Notes: generated by a model from the sequence alone, not told the origin. A stretch of 44,993 bases of DNA from Thermoleophilaceae bacterium (GCA_030446485.1 JAUJNF010000012.1:1-44993); one strand, 5' to 3'; shown: positions 1-7,997, counted from the first letter of the stretch. A program made the numbers and translations.

Positions 1-266
1 TAGCGGTTGGCCACGTCGGAGTCCATGGTCATCTCGACCTCGGGCTTCCAGTCGACGTCGTCCGACCATTCCCAGCGCAGGTGCTGGCCGTCCGTGACCC
101 GGGGCGCGTGGGCGACGTTCAGCACCATGTCGACGTCGGGGAACTCGAAGCGCTGGGGCGTCTCGGCCTCGCGCAGCTTGGGGCCGATGTCGGGGTCCGT
201 GCTCATCAGGTCGAACACCCGGTCCATCACCTCACGAAACTCCTTGGAGGATGCGAAGGCCGTCAC
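1..266 (-). CDS. SCP2 sterol-binding-domain-like protein (3' end outside window)
   Basis: Partial minus-strand gene; it starts with GTG at 266 and runs off the left edge after 88 codons. The visible part reads VTAFASSKEFREVMDRVFDL at the start and continues with an acidic helix, a strand FEFPDVDMVLNV, a tryptophan-containing strand around LRWEWSDDVDW, and EMTMDSDVANR. This succession (helix, beta strands, then a TMDSD-type turn) resembles the start of SCP2 sterol-carrier domains, which bind hydrophobic ligands. The gene begins 11 bases after the stop of the acyltransferase gene, so it is probably the last visible gene of the same lipid-related operon. The start has no clear Shine-Dalgarno sequence and an internal ATG start is possible. 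The family call is by pattern only. Confidence 0.5.
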   Translation of the reverse strand, partial: MTAFASSKEFREVMDRVFDLMSTDPDIGPKLREAETPQRFEFPDVDMVLNVAHAPRVTDGQHLRWEWSDDVDWKPEVEMTMDSDVANR

Positions 267-277
267 GGCGCGCGACT

Positions 278-1222
278 CTAGACGAACGCGGAGCCGCGCT
301 GCACGAGGTTCTCGTAGAGCTTCTCCTGGATCGTGTTGCGCACCTGGTCGGAGATCTCGAGCAGCAGCGTGCGGTCGGCCGCGGCCTCCGCGCCGTAGCG
401 GGCCGTGTCGATCGGCGGGCAGAACTCGATGCGCCACTTGGACGGAAGCGGCACCGCACCGAGCGGGCCGAGCAGCGGGAAGGTCGGGGTGATCGGGAAG
501 TACGGAGCGCCGGTGAGCCGCGCGAGCGTGCGGGCCTCGCCGATCTTCGGGTAGATCTCCTCGCTGCCCACCACGGCCACCGGCACGATCGGCGCCCCGG
601 TGCGCAACGCCATCTCCACGAAGCCGCCGCGCCCGAAGCGCTGCAGCCGGTAGCGGTCGCGGTAGGCCTTGCCGGTGCCCTTGGCCCCCTCGGGGAAGGC
701 GGCCACCAGGTGATCCTGCTCGAGCAGCCGCATGGCGTTGTAGGGAGAAGCCGCCACGCCGCCCGCCTTGCGCATCACCACCGAGCTCCACGGGAGCTGC
801 CACGCCCAGTCGAGGACGAGGAAACGCGGATAGCGGGGCAGCGGGTGCTCCCGCATCAGCGCGACGGAGATCATCGTGGCGTCCCAGGGGAGCACCCCGG
901 CGTGATTGGCCACGAGCAGGGCCCGCCCGTGCCCCGGCACGTTCTTCACGCCGCTCGCCCGCACGCGCCACCAGCGGTCGTAGAGGAACTCGAGGGCCGG
1001 GAAGAGCGCGTCGGTGAACTCCTCGTCGAACCCCCACTCGTCCTCCGAGTAGTCGCCCTCCAGGCGGCCCGCGGCGCGGCGCACCGCGTACCGGGCATCG
1101 CGCGGCAGGCCCGCGAGCCCGCCGGCGAGGGCCTCGGGCAGGTCGACGCCGCGGTCGAGCCCCCGGCGCAGCCCACGAAGGAAGCCGACGAGGGGATTGA
1201 GAGCCGGTTCGGAGGCACTCAT
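278..1222 (-). CDS. Lysophospholipid acyltransferase family protein
   Basis: A 314-residue acyltransferase of the PlsC/LPLAT superfamily, which moves an acyl chain from acyl-CoA or acyl-ACP to a lysophospholipid or other acceptor at the membrane. The catalytic motif is NHAGVLPWD (residues 106-114), the H(X)6D spacing seen in MGAT-like/hemolysin-type members rather than H(X)4D. The phosphate-binding motif FPEGAKGTGK lies near residues 176-185. The N-terminal 90 residues are charged and helical with no signal peptide. The ATG start overlaps the stop of the upstream epimerase gene (ATGA), so the two are translationally coupled. The neighbours (SDR epimerase, SCP2-like, phasin-like) suggest lipid modification or storage. 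The acceptor lipid cannot be told from sequence. Confidence 0.88.
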   Translation of the reverse strand: MSASEPALNPLVGFLRGLRRGLDRGVDLPEALAGGLAGLPRDARYAVRRAAGRLEGDYSEDEWGFDEEFTDALFPALEFLYDRWWRVRASGVKNVPGHGRALLVANHAGVLPWDATMISVALMREHPLPRYPRFLVLDWAWQLPWSSVVMRKAGGVAASPYNAMRLLEQDHLVAAFPEGAKGTGKAYRDRYRLQRFGRGGFVEMALRTGAPIVPVAVVGSEEIYPKIGEARTLARLTGAPYFPITPTFPLLGPLGAVPLPSKWRIEFCPPIDTARYGAEAAADRTLLLEISDQVRNTIQEKLYENLVQRGSAFV

Positions 1223-2253
1223 GAGCGCGCGGAGCTTCGAGGGCGCGGGCGGGCGGCGGGCGGCTCGGGCTGCGCCCCGCCGGCGCGGTAGACGTAGTCC
1301 TGGACCGCCTCGACGGTCGAGTACCGCGGGCGGTAGCCGACCTCCTCGGTGAGGCGCATGATGTCGACCGCCCGCCCGTACTGAAGCAGCCGCTGGAAGT
1401 CGGGCGACAGCGGAGGGACCCCGAGGCGCCGGCCGGCTCCCGTGGTGGTTCCGAAGAGCGGCGCCGGTATCGGCACGGTGCGCTTCCCGGCCAGCCGGAT
1501 CGCGCGGGTGAGGCCGATGGTGCCGGCGCCTGCCACGTTCACCGCGCCGGCCACCGGGTGCTTGACGGCGGCCACCAGCGCCTCGACGGCATCGCTCTCG
1601 TGCACGAACTGAAGCCGTGGGTCGTAGCCGAGGAAGGTGGGCACGAGAGGCTGGCCCAGGTAGCGCGTGACCTGCGTGTCGAGCGCCGGGCCCACGGCCG
1701 GCTGGTAGCGGAGCATCGTGCAGGTGACAGACGGATGACGGTGCGAGAAGGTGGCGAAGTAGTCCTCGATCTCGCCCACGTCGCGCTGGAAGCGCGTGCG
1801 CAGGGGATACAGGCGGGCCATCTCCTCGGTGAAGAACTGGGGAGCGGCCGGCTCGGAGCCGTAGATGCCCGCCGACCCGCGAACCACGATCGTGTCGAGG
1901 CCCTCGATGCGCTCGCACGCCGCCAGCAACTGGAGCGAGCCGATGACGTTGGTGTCGTGCGCAGCCGCCGGGGACATGCCCGGCCACGGCTGGCGGAGGA
2001 TGTTGTTGTGCACAAGCGCGTCGAAGCGCGTGCCGGCGAGCAGCGACATCACCGACGGTTGCCGGATGTCGGCCTCGATGAACTCGAGGCGCCCGAGCGT
2101 GTCGCGCGGGGGGCGGGTGTCGACGCCGGCGACGTGCGAGAAGTAGGGGTCGGACTCGAAGCGCCTGGAGAGCTGGGTGCCGAGGCGGGTGGACACGCCG
2201 GTGATCAGCACCCGGCGCCCGGCGGACCGGTGGCCGCTACGGCCCGCGGGCAC
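1219..2253 (-). CDS. NAD-dependent epimerase/dehydratase family (extended SDR) protein
   Basis: A 344-residue extended short-chain dehydrogenase. The nucleotide-binding motif near residue 18 reads VLITGVSTRLGTQL, which keeps TG and the last Gly but lacks the central Gly of the usual TGxxGxxG. Further landmarks are EADIRQPSVMSLL (the D63-type loop), VVRGSAGIYG (Ser and Tyr region) and LQFVHESDAVEALVAAV, all typical of NAD-dependent epimerases. A clean YxxxK is not obvious. GTG at 2253 is the start because it shares one base with the stop of the upstream phasin-like gene (TAGTG) and lies just before the Rossmann fold. It is coupled downstream to the acyltransferase. The substrate is unknown; a lipid-linked sugar or sterol-like substrate is only a guess. 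Confidence 0.82.
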   Translation of the reverse strand: MPAGRSGHRSAGRRVLITGVSTRLGTQLSRRFESDPYFSHVAGVDTRPPRDTLGRLEFIEADIRQPSVMSLLAGTRFDALVHNNILRQPWPGMSPAAAHDTNVIGSLQLLAACERIEGLDTIVVRGSAGIYGSEPAAPQFFTEEMARLYPLRTRFQRDVGEIEDYFATFSHRHPSVTCTMLRYQPAVGPALDTQVTRYLGQPLVPTFLGYDPRLQFVHESDAVEALVAAVKHPVAGAVNVAGAGTIGLTRAIRLAGKRTVPIPAPLFGTTTGAGRRLGVPPLSPDFQRLLQYGRAVDIMRLTEEVGYRPRYSTVEAVQDYVYRAGGAQPEPPAARPRPRSSARS

Positions 2254-2630
2254 TACTTGGAGCGCTTTGCGGGGGCTGCCTTGCCAGCGCGACGGGTCTT
2301 GCCGCCGCCCGCCCCGCGCGCCGGCGGTGCGGCGGGCGCCGAAGGCAGGCGCTCCTCGATGGCCGTGAGGCGGCGCGAGATCGAGCGCACCTCGCGGGTC
2401 AGGTCGCGGAGGTCCTCCTGTGTGGCCGGGCGCCTGTCCTCGAGCGCCCCCCGGACCGCCTGGCGCACGGCCCCGGCCCGCGTCTCGGCACTCCGGACCA
2501 CCTCGTCCACCGCCTCCTGGGCGCGCTCGCGGGTGAGCTGTGCCGAGCCGACGGTGGCCTGCACGGTCCGGTCGACGGCCTCGCGCACCGCATCCGGCAG
2601 CTCGGCCGGTGTTGGGCGCTTCTTGGCCAT
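2253..2630 (-). CDS. Phasin-like/coiled-coil protein with Lys/Ala-rich tail
   Basis: A 125-residue protein starting at ATG 2630 (MAKKRPTPAELPDAVREAVD). Most of it is amphipathic helix with heptad-like spacing, for example LTRERAQEAVDEVVRSAETR and LRDLTREVRSISRRLTAIEE. It ends in a low-complexity AP-GAGGGKTRRAGKAAPAKRSK tail. This build (helical body, basic Ala/Lys-rich tail) resembles phasins and PhaF/PhaI-type granule proteins that coat polyhydroxyalkanoate or lipid inclusions and contact DNA. It is the first gene of the minus-strand lipid cluster, only 30 bases from the divergent phosphorylase start. A generic coiled-coil scaffold is the alternative; no enzyme motif is present. Confidence 0.55.
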   Translation of the reverse strand: MAKKRPTPAELPDAVREAVDRTVQATVGSAQLTRERAQEAVDEVVRSAETRAGAVRQAVRGALEDRRPATQEDLRDLTREVRSISRRLTAIEERLPSAPAAPPARGAGGGKTRRAGKAAPAKRSK

Positions 2631-2648
2631 CGTCGCGGCAGTCTTCCA

Positions 2649-2654
2649 TATCTT
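2649..2654 (+). promoter_or_regulatory. Candidate -10 element (TATCTT) for a leaderless transcript
   Basis: TATCTT fits the actinobacterial TANNNT -10 and ends 6 bases before the GTG start at 2661, the distance expected if transcription begins at the start codon. The whole intergenic space to the divergent gene is only 30 bases and contains no Shine-Dalgarno sequence for the plus-strand gene. Confidence 0.45.
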
Positions 2655-2660
2655 CGCGGC

Positions 2661-3380
2661 GTGGGCGCCCTCCCACCACTCCACCTGAACCCGGCCGCCG
2701 AGCTGGCTGAGCGCGTGCTGCTCCCGGGCGATCCGCACCGGGCGCTGATGGTCGCCCAGGCCGTGCTCGAGGCACCGAGGATGTTCAACCACCGGCGCGG
2801 GCTCTGGGGCTATACCGGCACCGCTCCCGACGGCGGGCTCCTCAGCGTGCAATCCACCGGCATGGGCGGGCCGAGCGCGGCGATCGTGGTCGAGGAGCTG
2901 GTGGCGCTCGGTGCCCGGCGCCTCGTGCGCATCGGTACGTGCGGCGCTCTGGACAGCGCTCTGGGTCTGGGCGATCTCCTGGTGGCGGCCGAGGTCCTCG
3001 GCGAGGACGGGGCCAGCCGGGCACTCGGCGCTCCGTCGCGGATGCATCCCGACCCCGGCCTGACCGCCGCGCTGTCCGAGGCCGGAGCGCGCCCGGCCGC
3101 GGTGGTGAGCACCGACCTCTTCTACGACGCGCGCGCGGGACTGCACGAGCGGTGGGTGGCGGCCGGGGCGGCCGCCGTGGAGATGGAGGCCGCTGCCGTG
3201 CTGCGGGTGGCGGAGCTGCGGGGTGCTCGCGCGGCCTGCCTGCTGGCGGTCTCGGACATGCTCACGAGCCGAGGGCGCCTCCGGATCGGCGACGAGGATC
3301 TCGAGCGTGCGGGGGTGCGCCTTGGGGAAATCGGGGTGGCGGCACTCGCCACCGACGGTGAGCCGCCGGCTACTCCGTGA
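2661..3380 (+). CDS. NP-I family nucleoside phosphorylase (purine nucleoside/uridine phosphorylase-like)
   Basis: A 239-residue cytoplasmic enzyme of the nucleoside phosphorylase I fold, which splits nucleosides with phosphate into base and ribose-1-phosphate for salvage. Family marks in order: LLPGDPHRA near residue 20 (phosphate-binding loop GDPxR), the STGMGGPSAAIVVEEL motif near 65-80, the glycine-rich RIGTCGAL, and VEMEAAAVLRVA near 170, which carries the ribose-binding Glu of the MEAAA motif. Length matches the trimeric/hexameric DeoD/Udp group. The start is GTG at 2661 with a -10 element directly upstream. The stop overlaps the convergent coiled-coil gene by 11 bases. Whether purine or uridine is preferred cannot be settled from the motifs. 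Confidence 0.85.
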   Translation: MGALPPLHLNPAAELAERVLLPGDPHRALMVAQAVLEAPRMFNHRRGLWGYTGTAPDGGLLSVQSTGMGGPSAAIVVEELVALGARRLVRIGTCGALDSALGLGDLLVAAEVLGEDGASRALGAPSRMHPDPGLTAALSEAGARPAAVVSTDLFYDARAGLHERWVAAGAAAVEMEAAAVLRVAELRGARAACLLAVSDMLTSRGRLRIGDEDLERAGVRLGEIGVAALATDGEPPATP

Positions 3381-4155
3381 CCGTCAGGCGCTCCTGGGCG
3401 CGGGGTACCGGCGCGTCCTCCGGCACCAGCGCCGCTCGGAGGGCAGCGATGTCCCGAGCCGTCTCGTCGACCCGGGCGCTCGGGACCCCGTCTCGGCTCG
3501 CGGCGGCGAGGGCGTCAACCTTCTTTCCCAGGGCAGTGAGCCCGTCGACCTTCTTGTTGAGAGCGGAGAGCCCGTCGACCTTCTTTCCGAGCGCAGTCAG
3601 AGCCTGCTCGAGTCGCTTCTGGCCGTTGCTCGCGGCGGGAGAGCGCAGCCGGCGGTCCATGCGCCCCAGGCGATCCTCGATCTTCTTCAGCCGGTCAGGC
3701 ACCTTCTCCACTGCCTTCAGGCGGCGATCGAACGCCTTCAGCGAAGCCTGCACCTCGGCGATCTCCGGGGCGGACCCGTCGGCCGCCTCTACCCGTTCCA
3801 GCGTCTCCTCGAGCGAAGCCAGCCGCTGGGAGAGCTCCGACAGCGGCGCCAGCCGCTCGTCGACGCGGTCGACGCCGTCCTCGATCGCCTCGAGCCGCTG
3901 GGACACCGACCGCAGCCGGCGCGTCAACCGCTCGAGGTCCGCCGCGGAGGGGATGTTCATGGCGCCCATCGCAAGCTCCTGGGCCTGGACAGCTCGCTCC
4001 CGGGCGTCCAGCGCGCGGGCCACCGCGCCGCTCACCAGTGGGTTCCCGACGAGCTCGTCCGCCAGCCTGCCGAGCGCCTCCTCGCCCTGGCGGGAGAGGC
4101 GGTCGCGCAGGCCCTCGCCGTGGTCGTCGCCATCCACCCCGCGAGCGTACCGCAC
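3370..4155 (-). CDS. Coiled-coil (phasin-like) protein with repeated KKVDGL segments
   Basis: A protein of about 261 residues, almost wholly helical and charged. The first 60 residues hold an Ala/Leu-rich helix (EALGRLADELVGNPLVSGAV); the middle is long coiled coil (LERLTRRLRSVSQRLEAIED, then LAPLSELSQRLASLEETLER). Near residues 190-215 come three 11-residue near-repeats: ALGKKVDGLSA, LNKKVDGLTA, LGKKVDALAA. No catalytic motif, signal peptide or membrane segment is seen. Start is GTG at 4155 or GTG at 4137. It resembles the phasin-like protein at 2253-2630 in its SQRLEAIED-type helix, so the two flank the phosphorylase as likely paralogues. A structural or inclusion-surface role is inferred, not shown. 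Confidence 0.6.
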   Translation of the reverse strand: MRYARGVDGDDHGEGLRDRLSRQGEEALGRLADELVGNPLVSGAVARALDARERAVQAQELAMGAMNIPSAADLERLTRRLRSVSQRLEAIEDGVDRVDERLAPLSELSQRLASLEETLERVEAADGSAPEIAEVQASLKAFDRRLKAVEKVPDRLKKIEDRLGRMDRRLRSPAASNGQKRLEQALTALGKKVDGLSALNKKVDGLTALGKKVDALAAASRDGVPSARVDETARDIAALRAALVPEDAPVPRAQERLTVTE

Positions 4156-4353
4156 AGCCCATCCCCCACCACGTTCGAAGCGGACACTAACCCTTCACTT
4201 GAGCTGCAGGTAAGCCCCCCAGTGGCCTGCGAGCCTTGTCCTGAGCGTAAGGAGGCCCGCCCGCACGGCCCGTTTCTCGAACCATTCCCCCTCCAGGATC
4301 GCCGGGGCGCAGCTGCTCCGGCACCAGGGCGACCCCGCCCCGGAGGCGCTGGC

Positions 4354-4376
4354 CCACCGGTCCACTGGACGGGTGG
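4354..4376. promoter_or_regulatory. 23-bp dyad upstream of the cell-wall hydrolase gene; rest of gap 4156-4509
   Basis: The arms CCACC-G-GTCC and GGAC-G-GGTGG flank a 3-base loop ACT, giving 9 paired positions broken by one G-G mismatch. It lies about 80 bases upstream of a candidate -10 TACCTT (4435-4440) and 134 bases before the ATG at 4510. It could be an operator for a wall-stress regulator or a transcription terminator of an unseen transcript. The rest of the 354-base gap shows no convincing open frame. An AGGAGG at about 4471 is followed only by a three-codon frame. No c-di-AMP riboswitch core was recognised. Confidence 0.35.
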
Positions 4377-4509
4377 CGGTTGCCAGCGACGGCGCCGCGC
4401 TAATAGGGTTGCGCGTGGCTGCGGGTGCTTCTGGTACCTTCCGCCCGGTGGCCGGATTGTCTCCGCCCGCACAGCAGGAGGAGTGGGCCCCTGACGGGGC
4501 GCTACAGGG

Positions 4510-6936
4510 ATGAACAACAAGCTTGCCTACATCTTCGCGATCGTCGTTGCCGCAGTGGCGGCCGTGACGGCGATCGCCATGCCCGCATCCGCACAGCGCA
4601 CGCGGGCGGCAGGCCCGACCTGCGTCGAGAACCTGGGTGTCCCCAACCCGCTCGGCCTCCCGCTCTGCGCGGACTTGCCGCCTGGGCCGGCCCCCGTTCC
4701 CGCCCCCGCGCCCGCACCCGGCGGTGGCCGCCAGGAGGCTCCCCCCGCACCGGCCCCGGCGCCCGGAGGCAACGGCGGCCCCGTCCGCGCACCCGCCCCG
4801 CGAGGCGAGGGCGGCCGGCCGCAGCCGCGCTCCGGAAACGATCGGCGCGTGCCGCGCCGGACCCCCGCCGCACGCGTCCCTGCACCTGGGGTCGAGGGTA
4901 AGGGCGGAAAGCGCAAGCCGAAGCGGCAGCCCGCGGCCAGCCCCGAGCTGCGCAAGCCCGACGGCACGCCCACTCGCTCCAACCCCGGCTTCTTCGAATC
5001 TCTCCCCGGCCCCTCGCAGGCCACCGGGGTCCCCAACTTCGTCATCCGCAAGTTCCGGGTGCCGCTCTTCCTGCTCCCGATCTACCAGGCCGCGGGAATC
5101 CAGTACGGCGTGCGCTGGGAGATACTCGCGGCGGTCAACGAGATCGAGACGGACTACGGGCGCAACCTGAACGTCTCGTCGGCCGGTGCGGTGGGCTGGA
5201 TGCAGTTCCTTCCCTCCACCTTCAAGGCCTACGGCGTCGATGGCAACAAGGACGGGCAGAAGGATCCGTACAACCCGGTCGACGCCATCTTCTCGGCGGC
5301 GAACTACCTGAACGCGTCGGGCGCCGAGCAGGACATCCGCAAGGCGATCTTCGCCTACAACCACGCCGACTGGTACGTGGACTCCGTGCTCATGCGCGCG
5401 CGGCTAATCGCGGGTGTCCCCGAGGACGTCATCGGCTCGCTCACCGGCCTCACCGAAGGGCGCTTCCCGGTCTTCGCTCGCGCCCGGTACGCCGACGACC
5501 TGGCCGAGGCCGACTTCCGTCGCAAGGTACGCCCGGGGGAGAACGCGGCCAACGTCGTCGAGGATGACGAGACCCGTCGCGGCGTCCGGATCTTCGCCCG
5601 GCGCGGCGCGCCGGTGATCGCCGTCAACGACGGGGAGATCAAGAAGATCGGCCGTTCGAAGGAGCTCGGGCGCTTCGTGGTGCTCCAGGACGTGTACGGC
5701 AACCAGTACACCTACGCTGGCCTCGACTCGGTGTCCCAGCTCTACCCAGCGCCCGACGACGAGCAGGGCGGTGCGAACGGCAACGTCGCCTCCGCCCTCC
5801 CGGCCCGGGCGCCCAAGCCCACCAAGCCCGCCTCCGCCGGCCGGCAGGTCACGCGCGGGAAGGATCGTGCTCCGGCCCGGCGCCGCGGCACCGACAGCGC
5901 GACCGGGGGCGACTCCAGCGGCCCCAAGGTCGTGCAGAAGACGCGCCTGTTCGCCCATCCCGAGCGCCCCGGTGCCCGCCGCGCGGGCGGCGAGGAGCAG
6001 ATGATGCTCTCCGGCAAGTCGGATGACGGCTTCACGACCTTCAACCGAAGCTCCTCCAAGGCGTTCGGCCAGGACACCCAGGGAGTGCGCCTGCGGCCCC
6101 TGCGCGTGGGATCGCGGGTGATCGGCGGCACCATCCTCGGCAAGCTCGGCAAGTCCGACCCGGCCGCCGCCCCGCACCTCTACTTCGAGATCCGCCCGGC
6201 CGGCCGCGGAGCCCCGCTCATCGATCCCAAGCCCATCCTCGACGGCTGGAAGCTGCTCGAGTCGACGGCCATATATCGCGCGTCTGGCAAGAACGTGCTT
6301 TACGGCGACGACGGCTTCTCGGTGGGTCAGGTACTGCTGCTTCCGAAGCCGCTGCTCCAGCGCCGCGTGCTCTCCGACGAGCGCATCGAGATCTACGACT
6401 GTGGCCGCCGGGATATCCAGACGGGCCAGATCGACCGTCGCGTGCTGGCCACCCTCGCCTACCTGTCGGAGTCCGGCTTGCGTCCGACCGTCACGTCGCT
6501 CAAGTGCGGCCACTCGACGTACACCGTCTCGGGCAACGTGTCGCACCACTCGTCCGGCAACGCGGTGGACATTGCGCGTGTCAACGGGATTCCGATCCTG
6601 GGGAACCAGGAGCGCGGTGGTGTGACCGAGCAGACGGTGAGGCGCCTGATGCGCCTGCAGGGCACCCTGGCCGCCGACCAGATCATCTCGCTGCTCGAGA
6701 TCGGCGGCGCGACGATCGCCATGGGCGACCACGCCGACCACATCCACGTGGGCTTCCGTCCCATGTTCGGCAGCAACGACAAGCTCGGTCAGCAAGCACA
6801 GGCGGTGCTGCAGCCCGGCCAGTGGTCGGACCTGCTCTCGCGCCTGCGCGAGATCGACAACCCGACCGTGCCGCGCAACGTCTCGCGCTTCGCCATCCCG
6901 GCCAAGCGCGCGAGCGACGCCCACCGCGGCGATTAA
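4510..6936 (+). CDS. Secreted multidomain cell-wall hydrolase: MltB-like transglycosylase + degenerate LytM (M23) + M15-like peptidase
   Basis: An 808-residue exported protein. Signal peptide 1-28, likely cleaved at PASA-Q. Residues 40-165 are Pro/Ala/Gly-rich and disordered. Residues about 170-305 form an MltB-type lytic transglycosylase: NEIETDYG with catalytic Glu near 214, then AVGWMQFLPSTFKAYG and DPYNPVDAIFSAANYL. Residues about 355-590 are LytM-like (RIFARRGAPVIAVNDGEI; PHLYFEIRP), interrupted by a basic Pro/Arg-rich insert near 420-500. The usual HxGxD reads R-G-V-R and HLHFE reads HLYFE, so the zinc site is lost. Residues about 625-755 look like an M15/VanY peptidase: SHHSSGNAVD (678-687) matches SxHxxGxAxD, and HADHIHVGF supplies HxH (744/746). 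Probably cleaves glycan strands and peptide stems, with the LytM part regulatory as in EnvC/NlpD. ATG 4510 places the signal peptide. Confidence 0.85.
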   Translation: MNNKLAYIFAIVVAAVAAVTAIAMPASAQRTRAAGPTCVENLGVPNPLGLPLCADLPPGPAPVPAPAPAPGGGRQEAPPAPAPAPGGNGGPVRAPAPRGEGGRPQPRSGNDRRVPRRTPAARVPAPGVEGKGGKRKPKRQPAASPELRKPDGTPTRSNPGFFESLPGPSQATGVPNFVIRKFRVPLFLLPIYQAAGIQYGVRWEILAAVNEIETDYGRNLNVSSAGAVGWMQFLPSTFKAYGVDGNKDGQKDPYNPVDAIFSAANYLNASGAEQDIRKAIFAYNHADWYVDSVLMRARLIAGVPEDVIGSLTGLTEGRFPVFARARYADDLAEADFRRKVRPGENAANVVEDDETRRGVRIFARRGAPVIAVNDGEIKKIGRSKELGRFVVLQDVYGNQYTYAGLDSVSQLYPAPDDEQGGANGNVASALPARAPKPTKPASAGRQVTRGKDRAPARRRGTDSATGGDSSGPKVVQKTRLFAHPERPGARRAGGEEQMMLSGKSDDGFTTFNRSSSKAFGQDTQGVRLRPLRVGSRVIGGTILGKLGKSDPAAAPHLYFEIRPAGRGAPLIDPKPILDGWKLLESTAIYRASGKNVLYGDDGFSVGQVLLLPKPLLQRRVLSDERIEIYDCGRRDIQTGQIDRRVLATLAYLSESGLRPTVTSLKCGHSTYTVSGNVSHHSSGNAVDIARVNGIPILGNQERGGVTEQTVRRLMRLQGTLAADQIISLLEIGGATIAMGDHADHIHVGFRPMFGSNDKLGQQAQAVLQPGQWSDLLSRLREIDNPTVPRNVSRFAIPAKRASDAHRGD

Positions 6937-7075
6937 GTGCCCATCCCGCTAGGGCCGCACGTCCCCTATTGGGATAGACACTAAGGGGCGCCGGCGCCGC
7001 GAGGCGACCGGTCAGCTCTTCTCGGCGACCCAGCTCGAGTACGGCTTCCTTCTGGGGCCCCCGGATGGGCGGTAC

Positions 7076-7849
7076 GTGGTCCGGGAGCCCTCGAGCGGGG
7101 AGCCGCGGCGTGTCGTGGTGCTGCGGACCCTGGGTGCCCCGCAGCGCCGCCTGATGCGCGGCAGGCGGCCTACGGCGGCGCGAGGATCAGAGCCCGTGCC
7201 CGTACCCACTTCGAGGGTCACCCTCGTGGCCGCCGAGGCCTTCTCGTCTGCCGACCGGGCTGAGCCGTGGCTCGCCGGCCTGAAGGGCGACCGCGCAAGC
7301 CGCGACGCCGCAGTGGCCGCCGACAGCCGCACGCTCAACGAGGTGCTGCACGCCTACCGCCTGGCAGCCGGCGATCCCTACACGCAGGCGGTGGCAAGCC
7401 GTCATGCGCTGGCGGTGCGCCTCGGCTATGGATCGGGAGACGAGGTGGCCGCCGGACGCCTCAGTGCGGCGCTCGAGCTGCCGCCTCCGGACCGGCTCGC
7501 CGGAGCACGACGCGCACACTCGTCGGACGAGCGGCTTGTGGCCATGCTGGCGGGCCGCGAGCAGCCGCTGGTGGCGGAGGAGCTCGTCCTTCGGGCCCGC
7601 GCCGACGCCGCCGCGGGGCGGCTTCGCGAGGCCGCCCTGCAGTGCCGCATCGCGCTCGAGGCGCTGCTCGCGGAGGCGTCGATGCTGCCCGACGGCTCCG
7701 CCGCCCGGGGGCGGCTCACGCAACACCGCGCGGCCGTCGCGGACGCGGCGAACGCCGCGCTGCAAGGACCGCTTTCCCAGGCACTCGAGGACGCGGTCGG
7801 GACGACCATCGACCAGATGGACGTGCTGCTGCGCCGGCGCGCCGCCTGA
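7076..7849 (+). CDS. Hypothetical helical protein; reading frame open well upstream of the first standard start
   Basis: A 257-residue protein of unknown function. The N-terminal part is basic, then a helical region rich in Ala, Leu and Arg (TLNEVLHAYRLAAGDPYTQA; LRARADAAAGRLREAALQCR; a C-terminal helix ending TTIDQMDVLLRRRAA). No signal peptide, membrane segment or catalytic motif is visible. GTG at 7076 is the first ATG/GTG/TTG, but the frame is open from 6953 and already has protein-like, GC3-rich codons (QLFSATQLEYGFLLGPPDGR) before it. The real start may be non-standard (ATT 6968 or ATA 6974) or a base may be wrong. It lies 139 bases after the wall hydrolase stop. No function is proposed. 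Confidence 0.55.
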   Translation: MVREPSSGEPRRVVVLRTLGAPQRRLMRGRRPTAARGSEPVPVPTSRVTLVAAEAFSSADRAEPWLAGLKGDRASRDAAVAADSRTLNEVLHAYRLAAGDPYTQAVASRHALAVRLGYGSGDEVAAGRLSAALELPPPDRLAGARRAHSSDERLVAMLAGREQPLVAEELVLRARADAAAGRLREAALQCRIALEALLAEASMLPDGSAARGRLTQHRAAVADAANAALQGPLSQALEDAVGTTIDQMDVLLRRRAA

Positions 7850-7997
7850 TCCTTCTCAGCTTCTTCGCAGCAGGTTCACCGGCCCTTCACGGCCGGCGCG
7901 CGGAGTGGCCTAGCTTCGACAGCAAGTCGAGGCGCGCTGACGAGATTCTGGACGGCGAGCGGTACGGGCGAGGCGACGGGGCAACGAACATGAGGCC

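Noticed and set aside
232..2015. Long open frames on other strands overlapping the acyltransferase and epimerase genes
   Set aside because: High GC removes stop codons in shadow frames. These translations are Arg/Pro/Ala-rich without domains, whereas the chosen genes have clear motifs and overlapping starts and stops.
4195..5364. Minus-strand frame across the wall hydrolase promoter and 5' region
   Set aside because: Its translation has no recognisable domain and lies antisense to a signal peptide and proline-rich linker, so it is a composition artefact.
5740..6010. Pro/Arg-rich part of the wall hydrolase considered as a frameshifted insertion
   Set aside because: The LytM-like sequence resumes in the same frame on both sides, so it is an in-frame low-complexity insert.
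6940..6990. Terminator after the wall hydrolase gene
   Set aside because: Only a weak 4-5 base stem (TCCC/GGGA) was found, with no extension or U-run.
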